Of a stretch of 64,000 nucleotides of DNA, positions 49,922-58,019 are shown one piece after another. Origin of the DNA: JADFNB01 sp036397455 (lineage in GTDB: Bacteria > Gemmatimonadota > Gemmatimonadetes > Gemmatimonadales > GWC2-71-9); contig DASWIX010000058.1 in NCBI GenBank assembly GCA_036397455.1, forward strand, positions 59,418 through 123,417. Direction: 5' to 3'. The notes under the pieces were generated by a model that saw only the letters and a program-made list of their open reading frames with translations, searched no databases and had not been told where the DNA came from. The stretch's first letter is position 1. Every line of letters starts with the position of its first letter. The translations under genes were made by a program, and so were the position numbers.

Positions 49922-52900
49922 ATGAGCGAGCCAGGTTCGTCGGGCATCGAGTCGGGTATCGCCGTCGTTGGGATGGCGGCCCGCTTGCCCGGAGCGTCCA
50001 CCATAGCCGAGTTCTGGAGCAACCTCCGCAACGGGGTCGAGTCGGTTACCCCGTTCACCGACGACGAACTCCGGGCCGCGGGCGTGCCGGAATCGCTGAT
50101 CAACGATCCGGATTACGTGAAGAGCGGGGCCATCCTCGACGGCATGGAGCTGTTCGACGCGGGGTTTTTCGGATTCAGCTCTCGCGACGCCACCATTATG
50201 GATCCGCAACACCGGCAGTTCCTCGAGGTAGCCTGGGAAGCGATCGAGGATGCGGCCATCGATCCGTCCCGGTTCGATGGCTCGATCGGCGTGTTCGCCG
50301 GCACCGGTATGCACACGTACATGATGTTCAACCTGCTCAGCAATCGCGAGCTGATGGACTCGGTCGGTATGTTCCTCGTGCGGCACACGGGCAACGACAA
50401 GGATTTCGTCGCGACGCGCGTTTCGTACGCGTTCAACCTGACCGGCCCGAGCATCAACGTCCAGACCGCGTGCTCGACCTCGCTCGTGTCGATTCACCTT
50501 GCCTGCCAAAGCCTGTTGAACGGCGAGTGCGACGCCGCGGTGGCCGGTGGCGCCACGATTGAGGTGCCGCATCGGCACGGCTACCTGTATAAGGAGGGGG
50601 AGATTCTCTCTCCTGACGGACACTGCCGGCCGTTCGACAAGAACTCCCAGGGAACGATCTTCGGGAGCGGGCTCGGCGCGGTGGTCCTGCGCCGCCTCGA
50701 GGACGCCATCGAGCACGGTGAGCCCATCCACGCCGTGATCCGCGGCTCGGCCGTCAACAACGATGGGTCGCAGAAGGTCGGCTACCTCGCACCGAGCGTG
50801 GACGGCCAGGCCAAGTCCATCGCGGAGGCGCTGCAGATCTCCGAGGTCGACGCCCGCACGATCTCGTACGTCGAAGCACACGGTACCGGCACGCCGGTCG
50901 GCGATCCGATCGAGCTCACCGCACTGACGCAGGCGTTCCGGCTGCACACCGACGAGCGCGGCTTCTGCAGGCTGGGCTCGGTGAAGGCCAACATCGGTCA
51001 CCTCGATACGGCGGCCGGCATTGCGGGCTTCATCAAAGTGATCGAGGCGATGAAGCACCGCGAGTTGCCGCCGACCATCAACTACACCGGACCCAACCCG
51101 ATCCTCGATCTGGAATCGTCGCCGTTCGTGGTGAACGCCGAGTTGGTTCCCTGGAACCCGCCGTCGGGCGTGCCGCGTCGCGCCGGCGTGTCGTCGCTTG
51201 GCGTCGGCGGGACCAACGCGCACATCATCCTTGAGGAGGCGCCCGTGCGACGGGTGCGTTCGAGCGCGTCCCGGAAGCAGCAGTTGCTGCTCGTCAGTGC
51301 CAAGACCAAGAACGCGCTGGCCAACAATTGCGAGGCGCTTGGCGACGCCCTCCGGACCGACGCGGCTCCCGCGCTGGCCGACGTCGCGTATACCCTGCAG
51401 GTCGGCCGAACGCATTTTGCGGAGCGCCGGTTCGTCGTCGCGGCGGACGCGGCCGATGCCGCCGACGTGTTCGAGCGCGAGGATACCACCCGGGTGGTGT
51501 CCGCCACCGCCCCCGACAGCAAGCGGTCGGTTGCCTTCATGTTCGCGGGCGGCGGCGCGCAGTACCCCAACATGGGTCTCGAGCTCTATGAAACCGAGCG
51601 GGTATATCGTGAGGCGGTCGATGCGTGCCTCGACTTGCTGCAACCCAGCCTCGATTTCGACCTTCGCGCGGTGCTCTTCCCCGCTGCGAGCGACACCGAG
51701 CGGGCAGCCGCCGACCTCGAGCGACCCAGCCGGGCCTTGCCTGCGTTGTTCATTACCCAATACGCGCAGGCGCAGTTGTGGATGTCGTGGGGCGTCTCGC
51801 CCGCCGCCGCCATCGGCCACAGCATGGGCGAGTACACGGCAGCCTGCCTCTCGGGGGTCCTTGCGCTGGCGGACGCGCTTGGCGTGGTCGCCTTGCGCGG
51901 CCGCCTGTTCGAGCAGGTACCAGCGGGTGCCATGCTCAGCGTGGCGCTCGACGCCGAGGCGCTGCACGCGTTGCTTCCCGACGATCTCTCGATCGCGGCG
52001 GCGAACGCACCCCAGCTCTCCGTCGCGGCGGGGCCCGTCGCCTCGATCAACGCGCTCGAGCGGACGCTGACGTCGCGCGAGATCGAGTGCCAGCGGATTC
52101 ACATTGCCGTGGCCGCGCACTCGTCCATGCTCGAACCGATCCTGGAGGAGTTCGGCGCGCATCTTCGCCGGCTCACGTATGGCGCGCCCAGCTTCCCGGT
52201 CATCTCCAATTTGTCAGGACGTGTGCTGACCGCCGAGGAGGCGGGCGATCCGCAGTACTGGGTCAGACACCTTCGCCAGACCGTCCGCTTTGCGGAAGGC
52301 GTCGCCGAACTGCTCAAGGATTCCAGCCGCGTGCTGCTCGAGGTGGGACCGGGCCGGACACTCGCCTCGCTGAGCCGCATGCACGCGGCGACCACGCCGG
52401 CGCACACGATCCTCACGTCGATGCGCCATCCCGAAGAGGATGGCTCCGACGTGGCGTTCGCGCTCGGGACGCTCGGCCACCTGTGGACCGCGGGTGTCGC
52501 AATCGACTGGGACGGCTTCTATCGCGACGAGACCCGCGAGCCGGTGCAGCTCCCGGCCTATCAGTGGGAGCACGCACCGTACTGGATGCAACCCGTGGAA
52601 CGGCACGACGTGACGGAAGTGCTTGATGAACGCCGCGCCGACATGGGCGAGTGGCTCTACGAGCCGACATGGCGCCGCTCGCCATTGCCGGCCGGCGCCG
52701 GCGCCGCCGCGCAGCGCATCCTCGTGTTCGACGCCGCAGGCACCTTGAGTGCTCCCTTCGTGTCGGGCGCGCAGGCGAGCGGACACGAGGTCCTGGTTGT
52801 CCGCCCGGGGTCCGACTTCGCGGCGGCCGACGCTACCTTCACCATTCGACGCGATCATGCGGACGATTACCAGGCGATGGTCGCCGCGCTCGGTGAGCGC

Positions 52901-55678
52901 GGAGCGCTACCCGACGCCATCGTCTACTTCGCGCCCCACGCGGCCCCAACCGACGACCTGGATGTAGCGCTCGGCGGGAGCTTCTTCAGCCTGCTCTATC
53001 TCGCGCAGGCGCTCGGTGCCGAGGATGTCAGCACGCCCATGCGGCTACTCGCTGTGTCGTCCGGGGCGCAGCAGGTGGCCGGGGAAGCAATGCCCTCGCC
53101 CACCGCGGCCGCGATGCACGGGCCCTGCCGGGTCATCCCGCGGGAGTTCCCCAACGTCGAGTGCCGCGCGATCGATCTCGCGGGTCCCGCCCCTGGGACG
53201 TGGCAGGAACATCGGCTGGCCGGCATGCTGCTGGCCGAACTGGCTCGGGACGTGCACGAAGCAGCGGTCGCCTATCGCGGCGTCGAGCGGTTCGCGATGT
53301 CGTATGAGCGAAACAGCGGTACCACGTCGGACAGGTCGACCCTGCCGCTTCGTGACGGCGGCGTCTACCTGATTACCGGCGGACTCGGTGGCCTGGGCTT
53401 GCTGTTCGCCGATTATCTGGCGGAGACCGCCCACGCCAAGATCATCCTGGTCGGACGGTCGGGCCTCACCCCGAGCAAGGCCGACCGCGTCCGCGCCCTC
53501 GAGGAGAAGGGGGCGCAGGTCCTCGTCGCCAAGGCCGACGTGACCGACGAGGCGCGCATGGCGGAGGTGGTCGCGGAGGCGACCGCGGTGTTCGGGCCCA
53601 TCAACGGCGTGCTGCACGCAGCGGGCGTGCTCGACGACGGACCGGCACAGCTCAAGACGACCGCGGATGTGCGGCGCGTCCTCGAGCCAAAGATCAAGGG
53701 GACCCTGGTACTCGACGCGGTCTTGCGGGGAACTGCGCTCGACTTCGTCGTTCTCTTCTCATCGGTCAGCGCGGTCGTCGGCCCGGCGGGGCAAATCGAC
53801 TATAGCGCCGCGAATGCATTCCTCGATGCCTACGCCCACGCGCGCCAGGCCTGCGACGGCACCCGGACGGTGGCGGTCAACTGGCCCGCATGGCGCCAGG
53901 TCGGGATGGCGGCGGAGTTGCTTGGGGACGGATCGGCGCCACTTGGAGAGGGAGAACACGTTCCCCATCCGCTGTTCGATCGGCGCATCCGGCGCGGGGC
54001 GGCCGAGGAGATCTTCTCCACCGCCTTCAGCGTCGATACGCACTGGGTGTTGAAGGAGCACCGCATCCGCGGCGGCTCCGCGCTCATTCCCGGCGCGGGA
54101 TACCTCGAGTTGGCGCGCGCGGCCTTCGCCATCGAGCAACCGTCGCGGCCCGTCGAGATGAGCGACGTCTTCTTCATGGCGCCGTTCGTCGTGTCGGATA
54201 GCGAGACTCGGGAACTGCAGGTCCACCTCACGCGCACGAACGGATCGACCGAGTTCGTGATGCGGAGCCCCGTCGGGGGCGGACACGCCGGCTGGCACGA
54301 ACACGTGCGCGGTACGGTCGCCGACGCGAGCCCGCCGTCTGGGCGGCACGATGTATCGGCCATTCTGGCTCGCTGCACCGAGCACCGGGAGACCTTCACC
54401 GACTCGAACCACGATCCGCATCTCCAGTTCGGCCCCCGCTGGGCCAGCCTCAAGCGCGTCGATTACGGCACGAACGAGGCCGTGGCCACCCTGGAAGTCG
54501 CCGACGAGTACGTGGACGATCTTCAGGACTACCGACTGCACCCGGCCGTGATCGACATGGCGACGGCCGGCGCGCAACGGCTCATCACCGACTATGATCC
54601 GGCGACCGACTTCTACGTCCCGATCGGCTACACCCAGCTCCGATTCTCCGGCACCCTGCCACGCAAGCTGTACAGCCATATCCGCTACCGCGCCTCGTCT
54701 GAGGACGCGCGGGACGTGGCGGTATTCGACGTCACGTTGATGGACGAGACGGGTGCCGAGGTCGTCGCGATCAACGAATTCATGATGCAGCGAGTCGTCG
54801 ACAAGACCTTTACCGTGGTGCAACCGGGTTCGCCCGACGGGGACGCCGAGAGCCATGGGACGTCGGACGAGGCGCTCGAACGGGCACTCGAACTTGGCAT
54901 CGACGCGCGGGAGGGCGTGGCGGTATTCGAACGCATCCTGGCGTCGTCGACCGGCCCCCAGGTGCTCGTGTCGCCGTATCCGTACGCCTACCTGCGGGAC
55001 CGACTCACGGCGCCGCTCGGCGCGACGGTCGCGCCCGCCGCTCGGCAGACGTTCGAGGAGGACCCGGAGCTCGACACCGTCGTGGCGACGTTGCTCGAGC
55101 ACGCCGCCGTGCGGGACGCCCGGGTCTTGGCCCGTCTGCCACGACCGGGCGAGCGGCGTGTCGTGGCGTACGTGTTGTACCGTGACGGTGAGCAGGCGAC
55201 GGTCAGCGAGCTGCGCCGTCACGCGAAACGGCATGTGGCGCAACATCTGATTCCGGCCAGTTTCATCGAGCTCGACGAGTTCCCGCTGCGGGACGACGGC
55301 GCGGTCGACCTCCACGCGCTTCCCGATCCGTTCGGCGTGGCAGACGAATACGTCGCGCCACGGACCAACATGGAGAAACGCCTCGCGGCCGTGTGGCAAG
55401 AGGTGCTGGGCATCGACCGGGTCGGCGTACACGATAACTTCTTCGACATTGGTGGCCACTCGCTGCTCTCGATTCGGGTCATTACCCGGTTGCACAAGCA
55501 AATCGGGGTGCGGCTGAATCAGGCCATCATGGTACTCCAGACGCTGGAGCAGGTCGCCAAGGAATGCGAGCAGCGGTTGCAGGCGGCCGAAGCGCCGTCC
55601 GCCGCGGAACCCTCCGGGGAGAAGGGCCTGTCCGCCAAGTTGCTCCACGCGGTCAAGAGTTCCGTCTTCCAGTCATAG
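49922..55678 (+). CDS. Type I polyketide synthase KS-AT-KR-DH-(A subdomain remnant)-ACP
   Basis: A 1918-residue modular PKS. KS 10-440 with C184 (QTACSTS), H320 and H360; AT about 535-835 with S634 (GHSMGEY) and VAAHSS (H733), closest to malonyl-type; structural KR half 910-1130; KR 1147-1330 with GGLGGLG, S1280/S1281 and Y1294xxxN1298; DH 1350-1630 with H1380 (EHRIRGGSALIPGAGY) and D1545 (HPAVIDMA). Residues about 1715-1803 look like the C-terminal subdomain of an NRPS adenylation domain (VAYVLYRDG...LIPASFIELDEFPLRDDGAVDLHALP) whose catalytic GK is lost. ACP serine is S1847. There is no thioesterase. It should extend the unit loaded by the upstream NRPS and reduce and dehydrate it. The gap to the NRPS stop is 31 nt. 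Confidence 0.93.
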   Translation: MSEPGSSGIESGIAVVGMAARLPGASTIAEFWSNLRNGVESVTPFTDDELRAAGVPESLINDPDYVKSGAILDGMELFDAGFFGFSSRDATIMDPQHRQFLEVAWEAIEDAAIDPSRFDGSIGVFAGTGMHTYMMFNLLSNRELMDSVGMFLVRHTGNDKDFVATRVSYAFNLTGPSINVQTACSTSLVSIHLACQSLLNGECDAAVAGGATIEVPHRHGYLYKEGEILSPDGHCRPFDKNSQGTIFGSGLGAVVLRRLEDAIEHGEPIHAVIRGSAVNNDGSQKVGYLAPSVDGQAKSIAEALQISEVDARTISYVEAHGTGTPVGDPIELTALTQAFRLHTDERGFCRLGSVKANIGHLDTAAGIAGFIKVIEAMKHRELPPTINYTGPNPILDLESSPFVVNAELVPWNPPSGVPRRAGVSSLGVGGTNAHIILEEAPVRRVRSSASRKQQLLLVSAKTKNALANNCEALGDALRTDAAPALADVAYTLQVGRTHFAERRFVVAADAADAADVFEREDTTRVVSATAPDSKRSVAFMFAGGGAQYPNMGLELYETERVYREAVDACLDLLQPSLDFDLRAVLFPAASDTERAAADLERPSRALPALFITQYAQAQLWMSWGVSPAAAIGHSMGEYTAACLSGVLALADALGVVALRGRLFEQVPAGAMLSVALDAEALHALLPDDLSIAAANAPQLSVAAGPVASINALERTLTSREIECQRIHIAVAAHSSMLEPILEEFGAHLRRLTYGAPSFPVISNLSGRVLTAEEAGDPQYWVRHLRQTVRFAEGVAELLKDSSRVLLEVGPGRTLASLSRMHAATTPAHTILTSMRHPEEDGSDVAFALGTLGHLWTAGVAIDWDGFYRDETREPVQLPAYQWEHAPYWMQPVERHDVTEVLDERRADMGEWLYEPTWRRSPLPAGAGAAAQRILVFDAAGTLSAPFVSGAQASGHEVLVVRPGSDFAAADATFTIRRDHADDYQAMVAALGERGALPDAIVYFAPHAAPTDDLDVALGGSFFSLLYLAQALGAEDVSTPMRLLAVSSGAQQVAGEAMPSPTAAAMHGPCRVIPREFPNVECRAIDLAGPAPGTWQEHRLAGMLLAELARDVHEAAVAYRGVERFAMSYERNSGTTSDRSTLPLRDGGVYLITGGLGGLGLLFADYLAETAHAKIILVGRSGLTPSKADRVRALEEKGAQVLVAKADVTDEARMAEVVAEATAVFGPINGVLHAAGVLDDGPAQLKTTADVRRVLEPKIKGTLVLDAVLRGTALDFVVLFSSVSAVVGPAGQIDYSAANAFLDAYAHARQACDGTRTVAVNWPAWRQVGMAAELLGDGSAPLGEGEHVPHPLFDRRIRRGAAEEIFSTAFSVDTHWVLKEHRIRGGSALIPGAGYLELARAAFAIEQPSRPVEMSDVFFMAPFVVSDSETRELQVHLTRTNGSTEFVMRSPVGGGHAGWHEHVRGTVADASPPSGRHDVSAILARCTEHRETFTDSNHDPHLQFGPRWASLKRVDYGTNEAVATLEVADEYVDDLQDYRLHPAVIDMATAGAQRLITDYDPATDFYVPIGYTQLRFSGTLPRKLYSHIRYRASSEDARDVAVFDVTLMDETGAEVVAINEFMMQRVVDKTFTVVQPGSPDGDAESHGTSDEALERALELGIDAREGVAVFERILASSTGPQVLVSPYPYAYLRDRLTAPLGATVAPAARQTFEEDPELDTVVATLLEHAAVRDARVLARLPRPGERRVVAYVLYRDGEQATVSELRRHAKRHVAQHLIPASFIELDEFPLRDDGAVDLHALPDPFGVADEYVAPRTNMEKRLAAVWQEVLGIDRVGVHDNFFDIGGHSLLSIRVITRLHKQIGVRLNQAIMVLQTLEQVAKECEQRLQAAEAPSAAEPSGEKGLSAKLLHAVKSSVFQS

Positions 55679-55681
55679 CCC

Positions 55682-56464
55682 ATGAACCCGCTCTATTTCG
55701 GAACGTCGGCGCGACCCCTGCTTGGCGTATACCACCCCGCCCGGACGGGCGGAACGCAGGGACAAGGCATCGTGCTCTGTTACCCGTTCGGCCAGGAGTA
55801 CATGCGCGCGCATCGCGCGTTCCGCCAACTGGCGCTGCTCCTGTCCAAGCGGGGCTTCCACGTGTTTCGGTTCGACTACTCCGCCACGGGCGATTCCGCC
55901 GGCGAGAGCGGGGACGCTACCACGGATCAATGGGTGGAAGACATCGAGACCGCGGTCGACGAACTGCGGGATACGGCTGCGATCGATGCCGTGTCGCTGA
56001 TCGGGCTCAGGCTGGGCGCCGCGCTCGCCGCGACCGCAGCGTCGCGACTCGACGAACTCGATCGCCTGGTGCTGTGGGACCCGGTCGTACGCGGGACGAG
56101 TTACATTACGGAGATCCAGGATGCGCGAACCGCCCATGCCGGCAACGGCCGACCGCGTCCGGCATCCACGCGCGATGACGGCACGGTCGGCATTCTCGGT
56201 TTCCCGCTGACGCCGGTGCTGCGTGCGAGCCTCGAGGCGCTCGATCTCACCCGTATCGAGCCGGTCCGCGCCAAGCGCAGCCTGGTCGTGGTGTCCGGCG
56301 AACGGGACGAGTACCACGAGTTGTACGACGCGCGTCGCGGACGCGATCCGGCGATCGAATACCAGCACGTTCCGACGCCCGGCAACTGGAACGAAGTCGA
56401 CAATTTCGGATCGGCGTTATTGCCCCAGCAGATCATCCAGGCCATCGTTGCCTGGATGGTGTAG
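55682..56464 (+). CDS. Alpha/beta-hydrolase-fold protein with Arg at the nucleophile elbow
   Basis: A 260-residue protein of the group found in exosortase loci as paired hydrolases. The fold is recognisable from VLCYPFGQEYMRAHRAFRQLALLLSKRGFHVFRFDYSATGDSAGE. The nucleophile elbow GxSxG reads GLRLG (108-112), with R110 in place of serine, so it is probably not a classical esterase. It starts 3 nt after the PKS stop and is followed 10 nt later by a second hydrolase. It might bind the PKS product or act as a partner of the second hydrolase. Confidence 0.85.
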   Translation: MNPLYFGTSARPLLGVYHPARTGGTQGQGIVLCYPFGQEYMRAHRAFRQLALLLSKRGFHVFRFDYSATGDSAGESGDATTDQWVEDIETAVDELRDTAAIDAVSLIGLRLGAALAATAASRLDELDRLVLWDPVVRGTSYITEIQDARTAHAGNGRPRPASTRDDGTVGILGFPLTPVLRASLEALDLTRIEPVRAKRSLVVVSGERDEYHELYDARRGRDPAIEYQHVPTPGNWNEVDNFGSALLPQQIIQAIVAWMV

Positions 56465-56474
56465 GAGAAGACCC

Positions 56475-57344
56475 ATGCGAGAGAAGGCCATTCGATTCGG
56501 GCAAACGGCCACGTTGGTCGGCGTGCTCGCGGAGCCGTCGACCAAAGACCCGCGCCGCGACCGGCCGGCGGTTGTCATGCTCAACTCCGGCATTCTGCAC
56601 CGGGTCGGCTTCTGCCGCATGCATGTCCGGCTCGCTCGACGATTCGCGGATGAAGGCGTCACCGCCCTGCGGTTCGATTTCTCGGGCATCGGGGACAGTG
56701 AGCCGCGGCGCGATACGCTGGCGTTCGAGGAAAGCGCCCCGCTGGAGGTCCGTGAGACCATGGACTACCTGGAGGCCAAGGGCTTCACCACGTTCATTCT
56801 GCTCGGCCTGTGCTCCGGCGCCGACATGGCCTTTGATGTGGCCCGGGTGGACCGACGCGTGGTCGGCGTCGCTCAGCTCGACGCGTTCGCGTATCGGACC
56901 AAACGATTCTGGCTCCATCACTACGGACCGCGCCTGACGGATCGCGCCGCCTGGGGACGCCTGCTCCGGAAGGTCGCGGGTCGTGGACCCAAGCGGCGCT
57001 CGGGCCCCACCGAGATGGAGGAAATCCCGACCTACGTGCGTGATTTCCCACCGCGCGACCGCGTGGCGCGGGACCTCCGCGGTCTGGTGGAACGCGACGT
57101 CCAGCAACTTTACATCTACTCCGGCGGCCAGGCGGGTTTCTATAACTACCGGACGCAGTTCCGCGACATGTTCCGTGACGTCGATTTCCTGAACACGCTG
57201 CAGGTCGAGTACGTACCCGAAGCGGACCACATCTTCACCGGACTCGGACCGCAGGATTTCGTCATCGAGACGACGAGCCGCTGGATGGCACGCCTGTGGC
57301 CGGATAGCGTGGGGGTTCCCGGAGAAGCACCGGCCGCGGCGTAG
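56475..57344 (+). CDS. Alpha/beta hydrolase with Cys nucleophile
   Basis: A 289-residue alpha/beta hydrolase, the second of the pair. The elbow is GLCSG (111-115), which places C113 at the nucleophile position as in dienelactone hydrolases; the catalytic histidine is near the C-terminus (PEADHIFTG). LRFDFSGIGDSEPRRDTLAFEES gives the usual oxyanion region. With no thioesterase on the PKS, this enzyme is the best candidate for releasing or transferring the product. ATG 56475 has AGGAG upstream. A strong bidirectional terminator follows. Confidence 0.85.
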   Translation: MREKAIRFGQTATLVGVLAEPSTKDPRRDRPAVVMLNSGILHRVGFCRMHVRLARRFADEGVTALRFDFSGIGDSEPRRDTLAFEESAPLEVRETMDYLEAKGFTTFILLGLCSGADMAFDVARVDRRVVGVAQLDAFAYRTKRFWLHHYGPRLTDRAAWGRLLRKVAGRGPKRRSGPTEMEEIPTYVRDFPPRDRVARDLRGLVERDVQQLYIYSGGQAGFYNYRTQFRDMFRDVDFLNTLQVEYVPEADHIFTGLGPQDFVIETTSRWMARLWPDSVGVPGEAPAAA

Positions 57345-57383
57345 CCGCCGCCGGCCGCAGGCGGGGGTGCGCTCACCAAGAAG

Positions 57384-57420
57384 GGCCGGCGCCACACGCG
57401 TGGCGCCGGCCTCTCTTCTT
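57384..57420. terminator. Bidirectional intrinsic terminator between convergent operons
   Basis: A 12-bp perfect stem, GGCCGGCGCCAC (57384-57395) with GTGGCGCCGGCC (57400-57411), and a 4-nt loop. It is flanked by AAGAAG on the left and CTTCTT-type pyrimidines on the right, so it can stop the rightward NRPS-PKS operon and the leftward carbamoyltransferase operon. Confidence 0.85.
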
Positions 57421-57431
57421 CGGTGCGCCGG

Positions 57432-57593
57432 CTAGAAAATCGTGTAGATGAACGGCGCGAGAGCCGATCCCTGCGCGAAGACCAGCAGCGATCCCACCAG
57501 GACCATCACGACGATGATCGGCAGCAACCACCATTTCTTCCGCACCTTCATGAACGACCAGAACTCCCGTACTAAGCCACTCGTTGCACCCAT
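57432..57593 (-). CDS. DUF5989/SxtK-like small membrane protein
   Basis: A 53-residue protein: MGATSGLVREFWSFMKVRKKWW, then one hydrophobic helix (LLPIIVVMVLVGSLLVFAQGSALAPFIYTIF). The FW.FM..RKKWWL.P motif and length match the DUF5989 family that follows SxtJ-type genes. It sits 15 bp after the SxtJ-like gene. It is below the usual size cut-off for gene finding. The function is unknown; the genomic association with a carbamoyltransferase is well established for this family. Confidence 0.85.
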   Translation of the reverse strand: MGATSGLVREFWSFMKVRKKWWLLPIIVVMVLVGSLLVFAQGSALAPFIYTIF

Positions 57594-57608
57594 GATCTCC
57601 TCACCGTG

Positions 57609-58019
57609 CTAGAATTGGTTGGCCATGTCCCCGCGGGCCGCCGCCTCACCGGATCGCTCGACCCAGAAGCTTCCATTGCGCTCGGCCCGATGCATCGGGT
57701 TGCGGCCAAGCATCCGCATGATCAAGCCGATCGGGAGCATCACCAGATAGTACACGATGCCCATCACGATCGGTGTCGTGACTTTCGAAATCACGTGCGC
57801 GCCCTTCATCCACACGGCCTCGACCGGCAGGAGCAACGCCGGGATCACCAGAGCCGCGAGGATCAACACGCCACCAACGACCCAGAACCCGGTCGCCAGC
57901 GCCTCGTGTTCCCGCCACCACACGATCCCGCCGAATACGACAAACGCGGTACCGACGGTGAGCCCGAACCGGCGCCCCCGTTGGGCCGCCGTCAATCGAG
58001 CTGGAACTCGTCTCGCCAA
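57609..58019 (-). CDS. SxtJ-like membrane protein
   Basis: A 136-residue protein with hydrophobic segments (FGLTVGTAFVVFGGIVWW; LATGFWVVGGVLILAALVIPALLLPVEAVW; VTTPIVMGIVYYLVMLPIGLIMRML) and the family signature PIVMGIVYYLVMLPIGLIMRMLGRNPM. SxtJ-family proteins accompany NodU/SxtI-type carbamoyltransferases. TTG 58019 is preferred because AAGGAG lies at the right distance inside the end of the carbamoyltransferase gene; ATG 58037 is possible. The overlap with the upstream gene implies coupled translation. Confidence 0.85.
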   Translation of the reverse strand: MARRVPARLTAAQRGRRFGLTVGTAFVVFGGIVWWREHEALATGFWVVGGVLILAALVIPALLLPVEAVWMKGAHVISKVTTPIVMGIVYYLVMLPIGLIMRMLGRNPMHRAERNGSFWVERSGEAAARGDMANQF

